DNA of 64,000 nucleotides from Diphasiastrum complanatum. Taxonomy: Eukaryota; Streptophyta; Lycopodiopsida; Lycopodiales; Lycopodiaceae. The notes beneath the pieces are model-generated. The model was not told the DNA's origin, searched no databases, and was given only the letters and a program-made list of their open reading frames with translations. Location of the stretch: the NCBI GenBank assembly GCA_029204225.1, contig CM055093.1, positions 3,812,056 through 3,876,055 on the forward strand, written 5' to 3'. The translations under genes and the position numbers were made by a program. Each line of letters begins with the position of its first letter. Within the stretch, counting starts at the first letter, position 1. Positions 36,170 to 46,478 of the stretch are shown here, piece after piece.

Positions 36170-36183
36170 TGGTATTAGAGCCA
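36170..36183 (+). other. N1 primer-binding site
   Basis: TGGTATTAGAGCCA directly follows the LTR. It is the copia initiator Met tRNA site with one C-to-T change. It places N1 in the copia group although no copia pol is present. Confidence 0.88.
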
Positions 36184-37375
36184 AGTACAAGAGTTTTTGT
36201 TGAGATTGATAGGGTTAATCCAAATCAAAGCCAAAATTAGCAATTTTTTGGAAACTAGTCAAATTTTTTGTAGCGAGTTGGATTTGATAGCTATCCTTAA
36301 AATTTTTGGTCCAGATCTTGTTGTGGGCTGTAGGAACCCTTTTCACATGTGTGAGTCCATACAGCTCCAGTTTTGACTGAGAAATTTCAAAAATTTGTAG
36401 AATTTGACTCACATACCCAATTTGAGTGATTTTTGGTGCAAGATCAAGCATTCTTTTTATAGAGAATCTAATCCCTTGATTGATTCTTGGATTAGATCAG
36501 CCAAGAAATTAAGTTTGAAGCTTGAATTAGGTGCATTAATTGATCATCTCTGATTTTTTGAGTGCATGTTGAAGTAGATGGCAAGATCTAAAAGCTCATT
36601 ATGTGTTGTTATTGGTGAAGAATTTGGCTTCTCCTATGTGATAAAATCTTTCTAAGTGGCATAAGATCTTTGAAGCACAATATCTTAGTGAGAGAAATCA
36701 CAACTTTTGATTTTGAATTTCATTCCAAGTTTTAAAAGGTAGAGTAATTGGTGGAATCCAATAGGAGTAAAAATTGTTGAGCAAAAATTGACATAGTATG
36801 TATGAAACTCAAATTAGTTCTATTCAACTTTCTTTGTGAGAGTGTGAGGGTCAATTTGTGATCCCATTGGATGTCTAGAATGAGGAGGAGTCCATATTTG
36901 AGTATTCATGCATGGTTGAGATCTTTGTGAATCTCTAGTTGTCTAAATTTCTTAGCTTTGTGAAAAATTGGTGGTATAGTTTGTTTTCAAATCAAATCAA
37001 ATTCATTCTAAATCTCAAGAGTGAGAATATTTGGGTCAAGAGTGAGTCTAAAAGAAGTGATTAAGTTTGATTTTCATGTGTTTGAAACAAAACCCATCTT
37101 TTGTTCAATAATCTCAAGTGTTGAGAGAACTAGTCAAGTGAAAAGGAAAATCTAGGTGTCAAATCTTTTCATATCCATTTCTACTTTTAAAAAAAAAGAG
37201 TCATTGGTATTTGATGAGTCCAATAGGAGATTGGATCTGATATCTTTTGTGATTTGATTCAAAGATTGTGTGCTTTTGTCTTAGTGATCAAAGCAAAGTT
37301 TCCAAGTGACTAGTCATTAGTGTGAAGATTGATTCTTAGGTTTGTGCTAGATCTTTTGTAGATCATTCTACATTA
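36184..37375 (+). other. N1 leader, no gene
   Basis: About 1.2 kb of AT-rich sequence with stops in all plus frames and no UBN2 gag motif where copia gag would begin. It may hold packaging and dimerisation signals needed for movement by a helper; this is inference. Confidence 0.55.
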
Positions 37376-37783
37376 TTGAAGATGTTCAAATCTAGTCTCT
37401 TGAAAGTCACAAATTACATTTGTAGAATCATATCACAGGTTTTTATTCACATGGCATCAATAGGTGGCGTCCTATTGAAGGAAAGAAAGGATCCTAAGTG
37501 CAACCTTTGTGGCAAGGGAGGATATATTTTCTCAAGATGCTACAAAAAGAAGACCAATCCATCCAAGGAGAACCAAAGTAAGGGGGCCAAGGTGAAGGAT
37601 GGAGCTTCAAGTTCAAAATGCAAATACAAGAAGAACAAGTCCAAGGAAAGGTGTCTCCTTTGTGGAAAGGTGAATGAGGCTTGGAGTCTCACAAGGACTT
37701 GCAAGATTTGTCTTCAAGCGTCCATCACAACACATGTCAAATCTTTTGAAAAGTGCATTGTTTGGTTCAAGATGCAAAGATAG
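37376..37783 (+). CDS. N1 ORF1: small zinc-knuckle protein
   Basis: A 135-residue basic frame resembling the nucleocapsid end of copia gag, which binds the element RNA. Residues about 42-55 (37499-37540) read CNLCGKGGYIFSRC, a CX2CX4HX4C knuckle with Tyr in place of His, followed by a Lys-rich stretch (KKKTNPSKENQSK; KCKYKKNKSKER). A second cysteine pair CLLCGK follows at about residue 98 with further Cys but no matching His. The capsid part is missing. It ends before ORF2 with a gap of 161 bases. The start at 37376 is the first in-frame Met and is uncertain. Confidence 0.6.
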   Translation: MKMFKSSLLKVTNYICRIISQVFIHMASIGGVLLKERKDPKCNLCGKGGYIFSRCYKKKTNPSKENQSKGAKVKDGASSSKCKYKKNKSKERCLLCGKVNEAWSLTRTCKICLQASITTHVKSFEKCIVWFKMQR

Positions 37784-37944
37784 ATGTCACTTTCATGAAA
37801 TTAACTTGGATTTATTTTATGTCCTTGGAAAGTATTTTGCTTGGAACTTTAGATAAGTTCAAAGTTATTGTTTAGATCCAGGAGAAATCAATCAAGAATA
37901 AGGAGCAGCAATCTCAAAATGAAAATAGTTTCATTTATGCTATC

Positions 37945-39420
37945 ATGTCAACTTATGAAGAACCATTTTGCTTTGAGGAGATGTTTGTATCTCAAAGGTG
38001 GATTAAGGCAATACTAGTTGAGTGTGATGCCTTAAAAGATAGCAAAATATGTTTTCCTTGTAAGCTTACATTAGTTATGAAGTCAAGGAAATGGAAATAT
38101 CTTCATAATGTAGGATCTTTTGGTTTCAATAAGATCATGAATGATGTGTTCATTCATAAAGATGAAAATTGTAAGTTTTCAATCTTAAAGGCAAGTTGTA
38201 AACTTCTTATGAGAATAAGTGAAGCATCCAAAGTGGACACTTATATCCATAAACAAGTAGTTAGCCTTGTTGAGATGGAGATACCATTTGATTTCAATAT
38301 TGGAAAAATCATGCCAAGTTGTGGTGATTTTTTGACTTATGTTTCTAGCATAAGTAATCTTGATAGTCATAGGAAGTGCATATTGAATGGTCATACTTGT
38401 TGTGATCATTATGAGACATGGAGGTCTCAGATTTCCATCAAGAAGGAGCATCATGAAGAGGATCTTAAGGAGTCATCTCAAGGTTCAAATGTGCCAAGGA
38501 TTGAGGAGGAGAATCCTTCTCAAGGTTCAAGTGTGCCAAGGACTGAGGAGGAGAGACCTCAAATTGTGATTCCAAAAATAAACTCAAGAAATATGGTTGA
38601 GTGCACATTTCAAGGGAAAGATGAGCATATCTCATGTGGTATACATCACATACTTACTTCTCTTATGTCATTTGATAAATCAATTTGCTTTAGTGAGATC
38701 ATTGCATCCCAAAATTGGAGTAAAGCCATACTAGTTGAGTATGAAGTCTCTCTTGAGAACATAGATGATGTTCTTAAAAGATTGAAATTGATTTTAAATC
38801 AATTAGAAAGCAAATGGTTATTTCATCAAATGTATGCTCTTGAGTCATGCAAGAGCAAAAGTGATTTGTTCACTCATAGTTTGAAATTTTTTTTTGAGGC
38901 AAATTGTAAACTCTTTATGAGAGTAAGTGAATCATCTTCTAAAGACACTTATCTCCATAATAAAGTATTTAGCCTCATAGGATCTGAGATTATCATGGTA
39001 AACAAGCATGAAGATATGATGCAAACACTTTGTTATTATAGCATGCATAGTCTTGCCAATTTAGATGAGTCTAATTCTCTAGATCATGGTAACATGATGT
39101 TAGATCTTTGTGATCCTAATAAATCAAGAAGAAATATTTATTTTCTCATGGAGGAGCATGCACATGAAGAAGGAGCAAGCCTCAAAGTCAAGCATGATTT
39201 GGAAGGAATAGATTTTGGAGGTGCTAGGATGGTGCAAAGCTCTCAAGTTCATCAAAGATGTCAACATCAAAGAAGCACTATCATGGATATGGTGATTTCA
39301 GATCAACATCAAGGTCATTGGCTGATCTTCACACCTTTTGAACCAGCAAAGACCAATTCAGCCCATGGAGTCAAGTTCAAGATCATCATGTTTTCCATCA
39401 AGCTAGATTTACCAAGCTAG
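37945..39420 (+). CDS. N1 ORF2: 491-residue protein with internal duplication
   Basis: The longest open frame in the window, intact from ATG to the stop just before the polypurine tract. Residues about 8-143 and 247-375 are diverged copies of one unit: FCFEEMFVSQRWIKAILVE matches ICFSEIIASQNWSKAILVE; CKLLMRISEASKVDTYIHK matches CKLFMRVSESSSKDTYLHN; SISNLDS matches SLANLDE. Between them residues 178-205 hold two copies of SQGSxVPRxEEExP. No catalytic motif, membrane segment or signal peptide is visible. I recognise no family. Position in the place of pol suggests an accessory role for the element, or a captured sequence. It sits 12 bases before the 3' LTR. Confidence 0.7.
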   Translation: MSTYEEPFCFEEMFVSQRWIKAILVECDALKDSKICFPCKLTLVMKSRKWKYLHNVGSFGFNKIMNDVFIHKDENCKFSILKASCKLLMRISEASKVDTYIHKQVVSLVEMEIPFDFNIGKIMPSCGDFLTYVSSISNLDSHRKCILNGHTCCDHYETWRSQISIKKEHHEEDLKESSQGSNVPRIEEENPSQGSSVPRTEEERPQIVIPKINSRNMVECTFQGKDEHISCGIHHILTSLMSFDKSICFSEIIASQNWSKAILVEYEVSLENIDDVLKRLKLILNQLESKWLFHQMYALESCKSKSDLFTHSLKFFFEANCKLFMRVSESSSKDTYLHNKVFSLIGSEIIMVNKHEDMMQTLCYYSMHSLANLDESNSLDHGNMMLDLCDPNKSRRNIYFLMEEHAHEEGASLKVKHDLEGIDFGGARMVQSSQVHQRCQHQRSTIMDMVISDQHQGHWLIFTPFEPAKTNSAHGVKFKIIMFSIKLDLPS

Positions 39421-39432
39421 ATTTTTGAGGAG
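39421..39432 (+). other. N1 purine-rich tract before 3' LTR
   Basis: ATTTTTGAGGAG(TG) precedes TGTGAAAAATG. GAGGAG is short for a polypurine tract but lies at the correct place. Confidence 0.5.
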
Positions 39433-40473
39433 TGTGAAAAATGCAAAAATAAGCTTGGTAGAGGCCAAAAATCATGTATATAGGATGATTACACATGTGT
39501 GGAGACTGTTCCCACGTGTGAAAATAGTGTACTTGTCATGTACCATAATCATATAGGTTGTACATATTATTTAATTCAAGTTCTAGTGGCTAAAAAGGCC
39601 AAAAACTTGTTTTCTAGACATATAACACATGGCATCAATCTATTTATTGCATGAGCCACATCCTTTGGTTAGGTGTCATATCACATGTGTAGAGGACAGC
39701 TCACATGTGTGGAGACTGTTCCCACGTGTGAAAATAGTGTACTTGTCATGTACCATAATCATATAGGTTGTACATATCATATAATTCAAGTTCTAGTGGC
39801 TAAAAAGGCCAAAAACTTGTTTTCTAGACATATAACACATGGCATCAATCTATTGATTGCATGAGCCACATCCTTTGGTTAGGTGTCATATCCCATGTGT
39901 AGAGGACAGCTCACACGTGGAATAAGCTGAAGTAGGCGAATTTTGACTTCTAGAAGATTTCCAAGTAGATCTCCATATAGAAGGAAAATGGACCAGAAGT
40001 GCTCAAAATAGAAGGTTTTGTCCAAGTGTCAGTTTTGCATGATGAATCATGATATGACAAAGCACCTTCACACATGTGGGATCATAGGGATGATCAGTAC
40101 CACGAGCTCCCACTTATTGTATATATAGAGCCACATTTGGCCATAATCAATGTGAGACACCAATCTTGGTTTTGGAAGCAATTTTGAGTGATTCTCTCCA
40201 TTTGTCTACATTTGTTTTGATTGTTTTGAGGTTCTATCAATGTGTACTTGATTTTCAGGTTGGAGTCCGTACTCAGACAGTGTTTCCCATGTGTGAAACC
40301 ATAAAGTACACTTACCTTCAATTAATGATTGTTCTTGTTAGGATTTTGTGTCTAGAATTGATCTAGATTGATCTTAATTTGAAGTAGATTGATAGATCAA
40401 GTAATCTAACAATCGATCTCTCTTGAGGATCAGATTAGGATCCACTCTTGGTCCTTTTTGTACTTTTTGCAGA
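39433..40473 (+). repeat. N1 3' LTR (1041 bp) with internal duplication
   Basis: It matches the 5' LTR end to end but contains two tandem copies of a 210-bp segment (39501-39710 and 39711-39910) where the 5' LTR has one. It ends GCAGA instead of GCACA, a single change in the terminal CA context. The target duplication GCTAT follows. Confidence 0.92.
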
Positions 40474-40478
40474 GCTAT

Positions 40479-40985
40479 CATAATCATGAATGATCATTAG
40501 TACTTGCATTCATCCACTAGTTTCAAAACTAATCCATAAAATCCACACTCAAGCAAAATAGGAGTTAGTAATCCACTTTGGAGTGATCATGAGGATCCAT
40601 TAGGTGGTTTCCCTTACATGGTCCACCTCCCTTGAGAAGATCAATCTCATGAGGAGAAGATCTAGAGCCAATGATGCCTAGATAAACCAAGAAACCAAGA
40701 TCCAAGAAAAGGATCAAAGCAAAGCCAAGAAAACCCAAAAAGAGAAGAAAAGATGCATGGAACTCACTCCCCAATCTAAGCCATTCCACTTTTAGATCCA
40801 AAACTAAGCTTGCTTAGATCCCCATCTCTACTACGTAGTTTAACCCTCTCCCCTTTGGATCGAAGCCCGTTACTACACATGATACTTACCCGGTTGGTGA
40901 TCCAAACCCACTCTTGGCCCTCTTGATCACACGGATTAGGGAGGCACGGAAAGGGTCCAACAGTAACATACAAACCTTGTCTTCC
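40479..40985. other. Unclassified stretch between N1 and copia fragment
   Basis: No coding motif. It is GC-richer than its surroundings and contains an AAGAGAAGAAAAG purine run and CCAATCTAAGCC/GGATCGAAGCCCG words. It may be LTR or leader sequence of an element with no second copy here. Confidence 0.35.
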
Positions 40986-42200
40986 ATTCCTCTTACCTTG
41001 ATAACCTTTGGTTGTGGACTACATAGACTTGATCTTTAAGAACACCATCCAATAATGTAGATTCACATTTAAGGAGCTACACCATAAGATGTGTGGTCCA
41101 CTTTTCCATGTGTGAAAATGTCTTCTCATAGTCCATGCCTTCTTCTTATGCATAATCCTTCACAACCAACCTAGCTATCCATTTGGAAACACTCTTATGA
41201 TTATGATACTTAGTTTGATATGTCCATGTGCAGCCAATTGCCTTCTTATCAGGTGGTAAGTTGACTAGCTCCCAAATGCCATGTTTGGAAATGGCATGCA
41301 TTTCTTCTTGCATTACATCGAGCTAGGATTTCTTCCCTTTGGCTTGATTGAAGTAGGATTGCTCCTTGACTTGACAATGCTTGACATTAAGGCTTAATTG
41401 ACTTGAAATCTCTCTAAGATTGTCTTTCATGTATGGATCATTGACGCTTTCCCTCTTGTAAGGCTTGGGCTTCTTATTGCCTCCCTCTTGGATAAGCTTT
41501 TCAAACCATTTTTTTTTCTTCTTCTGAAGAGATCTATTTTGATTTTCATGTCTATCAATACATGGATGATTCTTCTTCTGTGTTTCTAATGTATAAGACT
41601 TTGTACTTTCAATCTTTGACATAGGAGATCCAAGCTCTTCTACCTCTTCTTCTTTATGTCGATGTTGATCTTCTTTAGTGGATTTTGCATCCATCACCGA
41701 CAAAAATCTATCATTACACAAGTATTCATTTAATGTCTCCCCTTGATTGTCATCACTTTCATCATACCTATTGCATTCATTGAATATCCCATCCCTGCTC
41801 ACACAATGCTGCTTGTTCTTTGGATCATAGCATTCGTACCCCTTCATTTTACCGAATAAATATTGTCTTCACTATCTTAAGATCAATTTTGTATCTTAAC
41901 TCATCAGGTATGTGAACAATTATTGTGCAGCTAAACACACACAAATTTTGCATCTTGGGCTTCACATTTGATCAAGCCTTCTCAAGTGTGATATTAAGTC
42001 TTGCAACTATAGGGCATTTGTTTTGCAAGAGATAACTCATAGGACATGCACCGGGCCCAATACAATTTAATGTTTGACAATATCTCTTGTACTCTTCATG
42101 ATCATGCAATTCTTTCATAAGACATCCCGTTATGATGTTGCATGTATGACTACATGAATTGTCTCTTAATGCCTTCATCCATAAAAAAAACATCAAAGTC
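40986..42200 (-). pseudogene. Copia fragment: integrase C-terminus and RT start
   Basis: Minus-strand copia pol fragment. From right: integrase core tail (KPKMQNLCVFSC, the copia H-L-R-V-F-G-C block, near 41950), the KGYECYDPKNKQHCVSRDGIFNE block (41847-41770), a charged linker with KKKKKWFEKL, and the reverse transcriptase start (YQTKYHN…SKWIARLVVK; TLLDGVLKDQVYV) down to about 40986, broken by stops. The palm domain is missing. Its family differs from copia C and D. Confidence 0.75.
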
Positions 42201-42556
42201 TATAGACTTGTACGTGTTAGATAACCTAAAAGAGTTACTATATAGTTGCATCACTAGCTTAGCCATGCAATTGCGCAGCATCACATGTAAATATGCACTT
42301 TGTTGGTAGTGATTTGATGATAACTGTACGTTTTCTACTGGCTATTGTTGTTGAGAGCTGCAATGATGAAATCTATATCAGGTCTTCAATGCTGATTTTG
42401 TTTTTGGTAGATATAGTGAACATCTGAGACAGAATCAACGAGTTTCTAGAGGCTGTTAATGCAATGCAATGCCGATGCATGCTTGTTTATCTAAACAGCA
42501 CCGACTCTTCAAAGAAACACTAAAGCAGGATTATCCTTAAGACGAGTTTCTTACTG
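42201..42556. other. No recognisable gene
   Basis: Short chance frames only. The right part (from about 42400) begins to resemble the tandem-repeat unit that follows but is too diverged to align by eye. Confidence 0.35.
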
Positions 42557-43560
42557 ATCTTCAGCGGCAGACCAAGACAATGCTCATATGCTTCATGGTT
42601 TGGTCTTCAGATCCACGGAGACAGCCGCACTTTTTAGGCTAGCATGCTGAACTACGGTGATATTGGCCCGGCTCAATCTAATGCCTGTGATGCACTGCAG
42701 CAAAGTCATTTGATTGAGCCAATCCAACATCACCGCATCTCTAAGCAGCTCCTGAGATTGATATCCTGCTACTTTGAAGTTCAAACATCCTGACGTTGTA
42801 GTTTCCATATTGGGCTCATGCCAATCACTTCTATGAACCTCTGTTCCTTCGCTCCAAATTGAATCACTTCAAGTATTACAAAGAGATTGTAGAGGTCGGC
42901 ACCATATTTTCTTCAGCAGTAGACCAAGACAATGCTCATATGCTTTTCAAGTTTGTGGTTTGGTCTTCAGATATACGGAGACAGCAGCACTTTTTAGGCT
43001 AGCATGCTGAACTACGGTGATATTGACCCGGCTCAATCTAATGCCTGTGATGCATTGCAGCAAAGTCATTTGATTGAGCCGCTCCAACATCACCGCATCT
43101 CTACGCAGCTCCTGAGATTGATATCCTGCTACTTTGAAGGCCACACATCCTGTTGTAGTTTCCATATTGGGTTCATGCCAATCACTTCTATGAACCTCCA
43201 TGATCTGTTCCTTCGCTCCGAATTGAATCACTTCAAGTATTACAAAGAGATTGTAGAGGTCGGCACCATATTTGCTTCAGCAGTAGATCAAGACAATGCT
43301 CATATACTTTATTGTTTGGTCTTCAGATATACGGAGACAGCAGCACTTTTTAGGTTAGCTGCTGAACTACGGTGATATTAGCCCGGCTCAATCTAATGCC
43401 TATGATGCTTTGCAGCAAAGTTATTTGATTGAGCCGCTCCAACATCACCGCATCTCTAAGCAGCTCCTGAGTTTGATATCCTACGCCTTTGAAGGCCAAA
43501 CATCCTATTGCACTTTCTATATTGGGCTCATGCCAATCCATTTATGAACCTCCGTCTCTA
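42557..43560. repeat. Three tandem copies of an approximately 360-bp unit
   Basis: The landmark TGGTCTTCAGAT(A/C)(T/C)ACGGAGACAGC occurs at about 42601, 42961 and 43318, giving periods of 360 and 357. Each unit contains TGATATT(G/A)(G/A)CCCGGCTCAATCTAATGCC, GCAGCTCCTGAG and ATTGGGCTCATGCCAATC. On the minus strand all three keep a 60-70 codon open frame, but most differences between copies change the amino acid, which argues against selection for protein. Confidence 0.92.
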
Positions 43561-44349
43561 ACCGTTTCGCTCCGAATTGAATTACATACATTTTGTTGTA
43601 CTCTAGTACAGTGCTTTATCGATTTGCATCCGTATTACTGCATAGTGCACATCTAGAAAGCCAATGCTGTTATTTTAGTGTTTCATTCTAGTTCAAGATC
43701 CAAATTGATTATATGCGACTTGCTCTTAAATTTCAGAGACATATAATCGTCTAGTCACTATGAATTTATCACAATATAAAATAAAAAGTAAATCAGATGG
43801 ATCACAATGCTCTAAAAAGCCGAATGCCTTTATTTTCTGCTCAGCAAACAAACTAATTTTCCTCGTTAGTTTTCATATTCTGTTTAAAATAGCTGGCAGT
43901 TATCAGGCGAACAGATTTGCTAAACAGAAAAGAGATAGAATGCTGTGTTAATTTAGAAATTCTTACAATGCAAGATTATCTCTAGCTATTTGACAACCGC
44001 ATTCCAAAAACTGAGGTCTTGCATGCAAAGGACGGGATTGACAAAGCCCATATGGAGAAACTTGGCTTCGAATCCCGGATTTACAACCGTCGAAATGAGC
44101 AATACGAGGGGATCGTTTCCGATTGGAGAAGTTCATTGTCAAACTTGAGGGCTCAGTCAACTTCTCGAGGAGTACAATACTTAGATGATGAGCTTCAAGT
44201 TCTGCATGGCAGAAAGTGGTTTCAACGTTCATGCAAGGACTCGCCCAAACCATATCTTGCCATCGTGGCCGGGATTCGCCTCAACCACAGCTTGCTAGCC
44301 TAAGTGCCCGATGTTCCTTAGATTCTGGTTTAGAGTACAGAAGCAAACA
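43561..44349. other. Unclassified; one open stretch at 44019-44303
   Basis: A plus-strand frame of 94 codons (HMEKLGFESRIYNRRNEQYEG…) and an overlapping minus-strand frame both read through 44019-44253. Neither resembles a family I know and no splice signals stand out. The rest shows nothing. Confidence 0.3.
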
Positions 44350-44640
44350 TGCAGAACCCACTGCAGAGAGGAGCTAATGGGTGATTGCACGCTGCTCTAA
44401 TGCAGCGGCAATATAGTTATATACCCTACAAAACTGAATCAGAATCATAGGGCACCATGCAGATATGAGCCAAATATGGGTGATTGCACGCTTCTCTAAT
44501 GCAGTTGCATACTTAGATACCCTGGGAAATTGAATCGGAATCTACGGTATAGGAGCACACATGTAGCAACCCATTGCAGATAGGAGCCAATGGGTGATTG
44601 CACGCTACTCTGATGCAGCTGCACACTTACATGCCCTGGG
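44350..44640. repeat. Degenerate tandem repeat, about 99-114-bp unit
   Basis: The word ATGGGTGATTGCACGCT(G/T/A)CTCT(A/G)ATGCAG occurs at 44378, 44477 and 44591, each preceded by GCAGA(G/T)A(G/T)GAGC(T/C)AA and followed by a variable AATTGAATC segment. Three copies. Confidence 0.85.
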
Positions 44641-45799
44641 TATTAGTGAAATAAGATTATACTGAGAGATCTTATCTGAAAGCATCTTATCCAATTTCAT
44701 ACACGAAGAGCAAGCTACAAACTCCCAGAATCAGTCAAAGTAGATTGTTCACCGTAACCACAGCATTCGCGAGGCTGCTTCATGAGAGCCAGTTTGATCT
44801 CTACCATCCATAACACTCATGTTAGAGATGCATTCTGATCTATTCCATCCATAGCACTCACATACAAATTCAATTCAATCCTGCCATAAGAAGTATCAAG
44901 GAAGATGATGAGAGGTGGGTATGATGTTGATGTGCCCTCAAAGGTGGAGGTGTCCCCTTGAGAGCTAGGGTGGGTGATTGGTGGGTCATGTGGGTGGTTG
45001 GGATTGCAATTAGTCATAGCTAATATCAAAAAAATGTAAATCATAGAGATTCATCCCTAATCAAGGGTGTAGGCTTTGCACCCCAAGAGTGAGCATGGCC
45101 CACTTAAAATTGAGTTAAAACATCACCTTATACTAACTCCCTTAGAACTATTTCCAACCACTCTCAAGGAAAAACTTTCAAAATGGTCCATTCAATAATC
45201 CCTTGCAAATGGGCGGCCAATATTTGCATTTTGAAAATGAAGGTAAAACATCACGAAATTGTTTTTTTTTGGTATTTTGGAAGACAAGGATTCATGCTTT
45301 AATGAGATATAGTTTCAATGTCAAAGGTCTCTAATTTTCCACTACAATTATCAAATGTTCTCTTTGTGTCCCTTCAAACGAAAAGATTTGTAAAAGATTT
45401 CCATTTGTCATATAGAGAACCTTCCTCTATATATAGACTCACATTCCCTACCCCTTATCCAAATGGGCTTATCTCGAGGATCAACTTTAACTCCTCTATT
45501 GTAAAGACATTGAAACTCCTTCCATGATTGTTCCTTCTCTCTTGAGCTCCCTCTATGAAGACTTATAAAATCGCGCCCCTTTCTGTGGAATATGTGCTCC
45601 TTGGCAATTAGTTATAATGCACTAATGCAAGATAATATTATTTTAGAAAAAAGTATGAATATTGATGGCCACTCTACAAGGGTCATGATATTTTAATTTT
45701 AAGGGCCATATATCCCTTAGCTACAGAATATCACTCATTCTTTTTGGCAAGTTGTTTAAACTATTGGCCTTACTGAATTGAGGGGTGGGGATGCCATAG
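44641..45799. other. No recognisable gene
   Basis: No repeat unit or coding motif recognised. The last bases before 45800 (GAGGGGTGGGGATGCCATAG) form a purine-rich run adjoining an LTR edge, so the right end may be the internal end of a plus-strand gypsy element whose coding part is gone. Confidence 0.35.
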
Positions 45800-46270
45800 T
45801 GTTGGAGCTTGGTGGGATATCATCATGTATATAGATCAGATTGATCTAGAGTAGGACATAAGTTTGAGGGAATTGGCACCCTGCATGTGTAAGTCCCCAA
45901 ACTAGTAATCACATTGTTATTTGATCAAATAGATAGCAATGAAGTAAATTTTAGGCCAATTGAGGAAGTTAAATAGTTTAGAGGCCTAAAAATCAAGTTA
46001 GTGAATGGAGAGTCCATTCCCACCAAATTTTGAATTTGAATAATAAGGGAGGTAGAGATTCGCCAATAGCCATTGAGGCCAGCTACCCAAAATCCACTAT
46101 AAATATTGGTACATTGTATTTCATTTTTCATGTTCAATCAAAGGAGGTGGAACCTCTACCATTTTGGAAATTGGACGTCCTTGCTTCTCCTCTTCCTCCA
46201 TCTCTCATATGCATTGCTATTTTCATATTTGTTGGATCCAATTATTGTTGCTATTTTTGTGAGAGAAAAC

Positions 46271-46363
<93 letters not shown>

Positions 46364-46478
46364 AAGCTTGATCATGGAGATTTAGGGCTAGTGGATGTTA
46401 GTGTTAGATAATCATTGTAGCATGCATAATATTATAAACCTGAGCTTTATTCTCGTGGGAACAAACTTCTATGTGACA
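45800..46478 (+). repeat. Gypsy-type LTR, plus orientation
   Basis: TGTTGGAGC…ATGTGACA, 679 bp. The right edge is the reverse complement of the TGTCACG(C)…GTTCGTTCCCA edge at 2851 and 31322. It has a TATA box (CTATAAATATT, about 46096) and the GA microsatellite. A purine-rich tract lies directly upstream, as for a 3' LTR; no primer site is seen downstream. It may be the last trace of a deleted element. Confidence 0.72.
46271..46359. repeat. (GA)n microsatellite
   Basis: About 44 GA units inside the LTR at 45800-46478. Arg/Glu-repeat frames spanning it are artefacts. Confidence 0.97.

Larger units (their letters stand above)
35337..40473 (+). mobile_element. LTR retrotransposon N1, pol-less, with target duplication
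   Basis: A 5137-bp element with two LTRs, a copia-type primer site, a purine-rich tract and a perfect 5-bp target duplication GCTAT (35332-35336 and 40474-40478). The internal region (36170-39432) has a leader of about 1.2 kb, a zinc-knuckle ORF and a 491-codon ORF. It has no protease, integrase, reverse transcriptase or RNase H motif on either strand. It must depend on another element for movement. High LTR similarity suggests a recent insertion; the host site is the upstream side of gypsy G3. Confidence 0.9.

Noticed and set aside
42593-43541. Three similar minus-strand frames as a gene family
   Set aside because: They are phases of the 360-bp tandem unit, and most differences are amino-acid changing.
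44040-44100. A tRNA-like B box (CTTCGAATCCCGG)
   Set aside because: No A box at the right spacing and no foldable cloverleaf.
46030-46411. Two plus-strand frames ending in long Arg/Glu runs
   Set aside because: They arise from the GA microsatellite inside an LTR.
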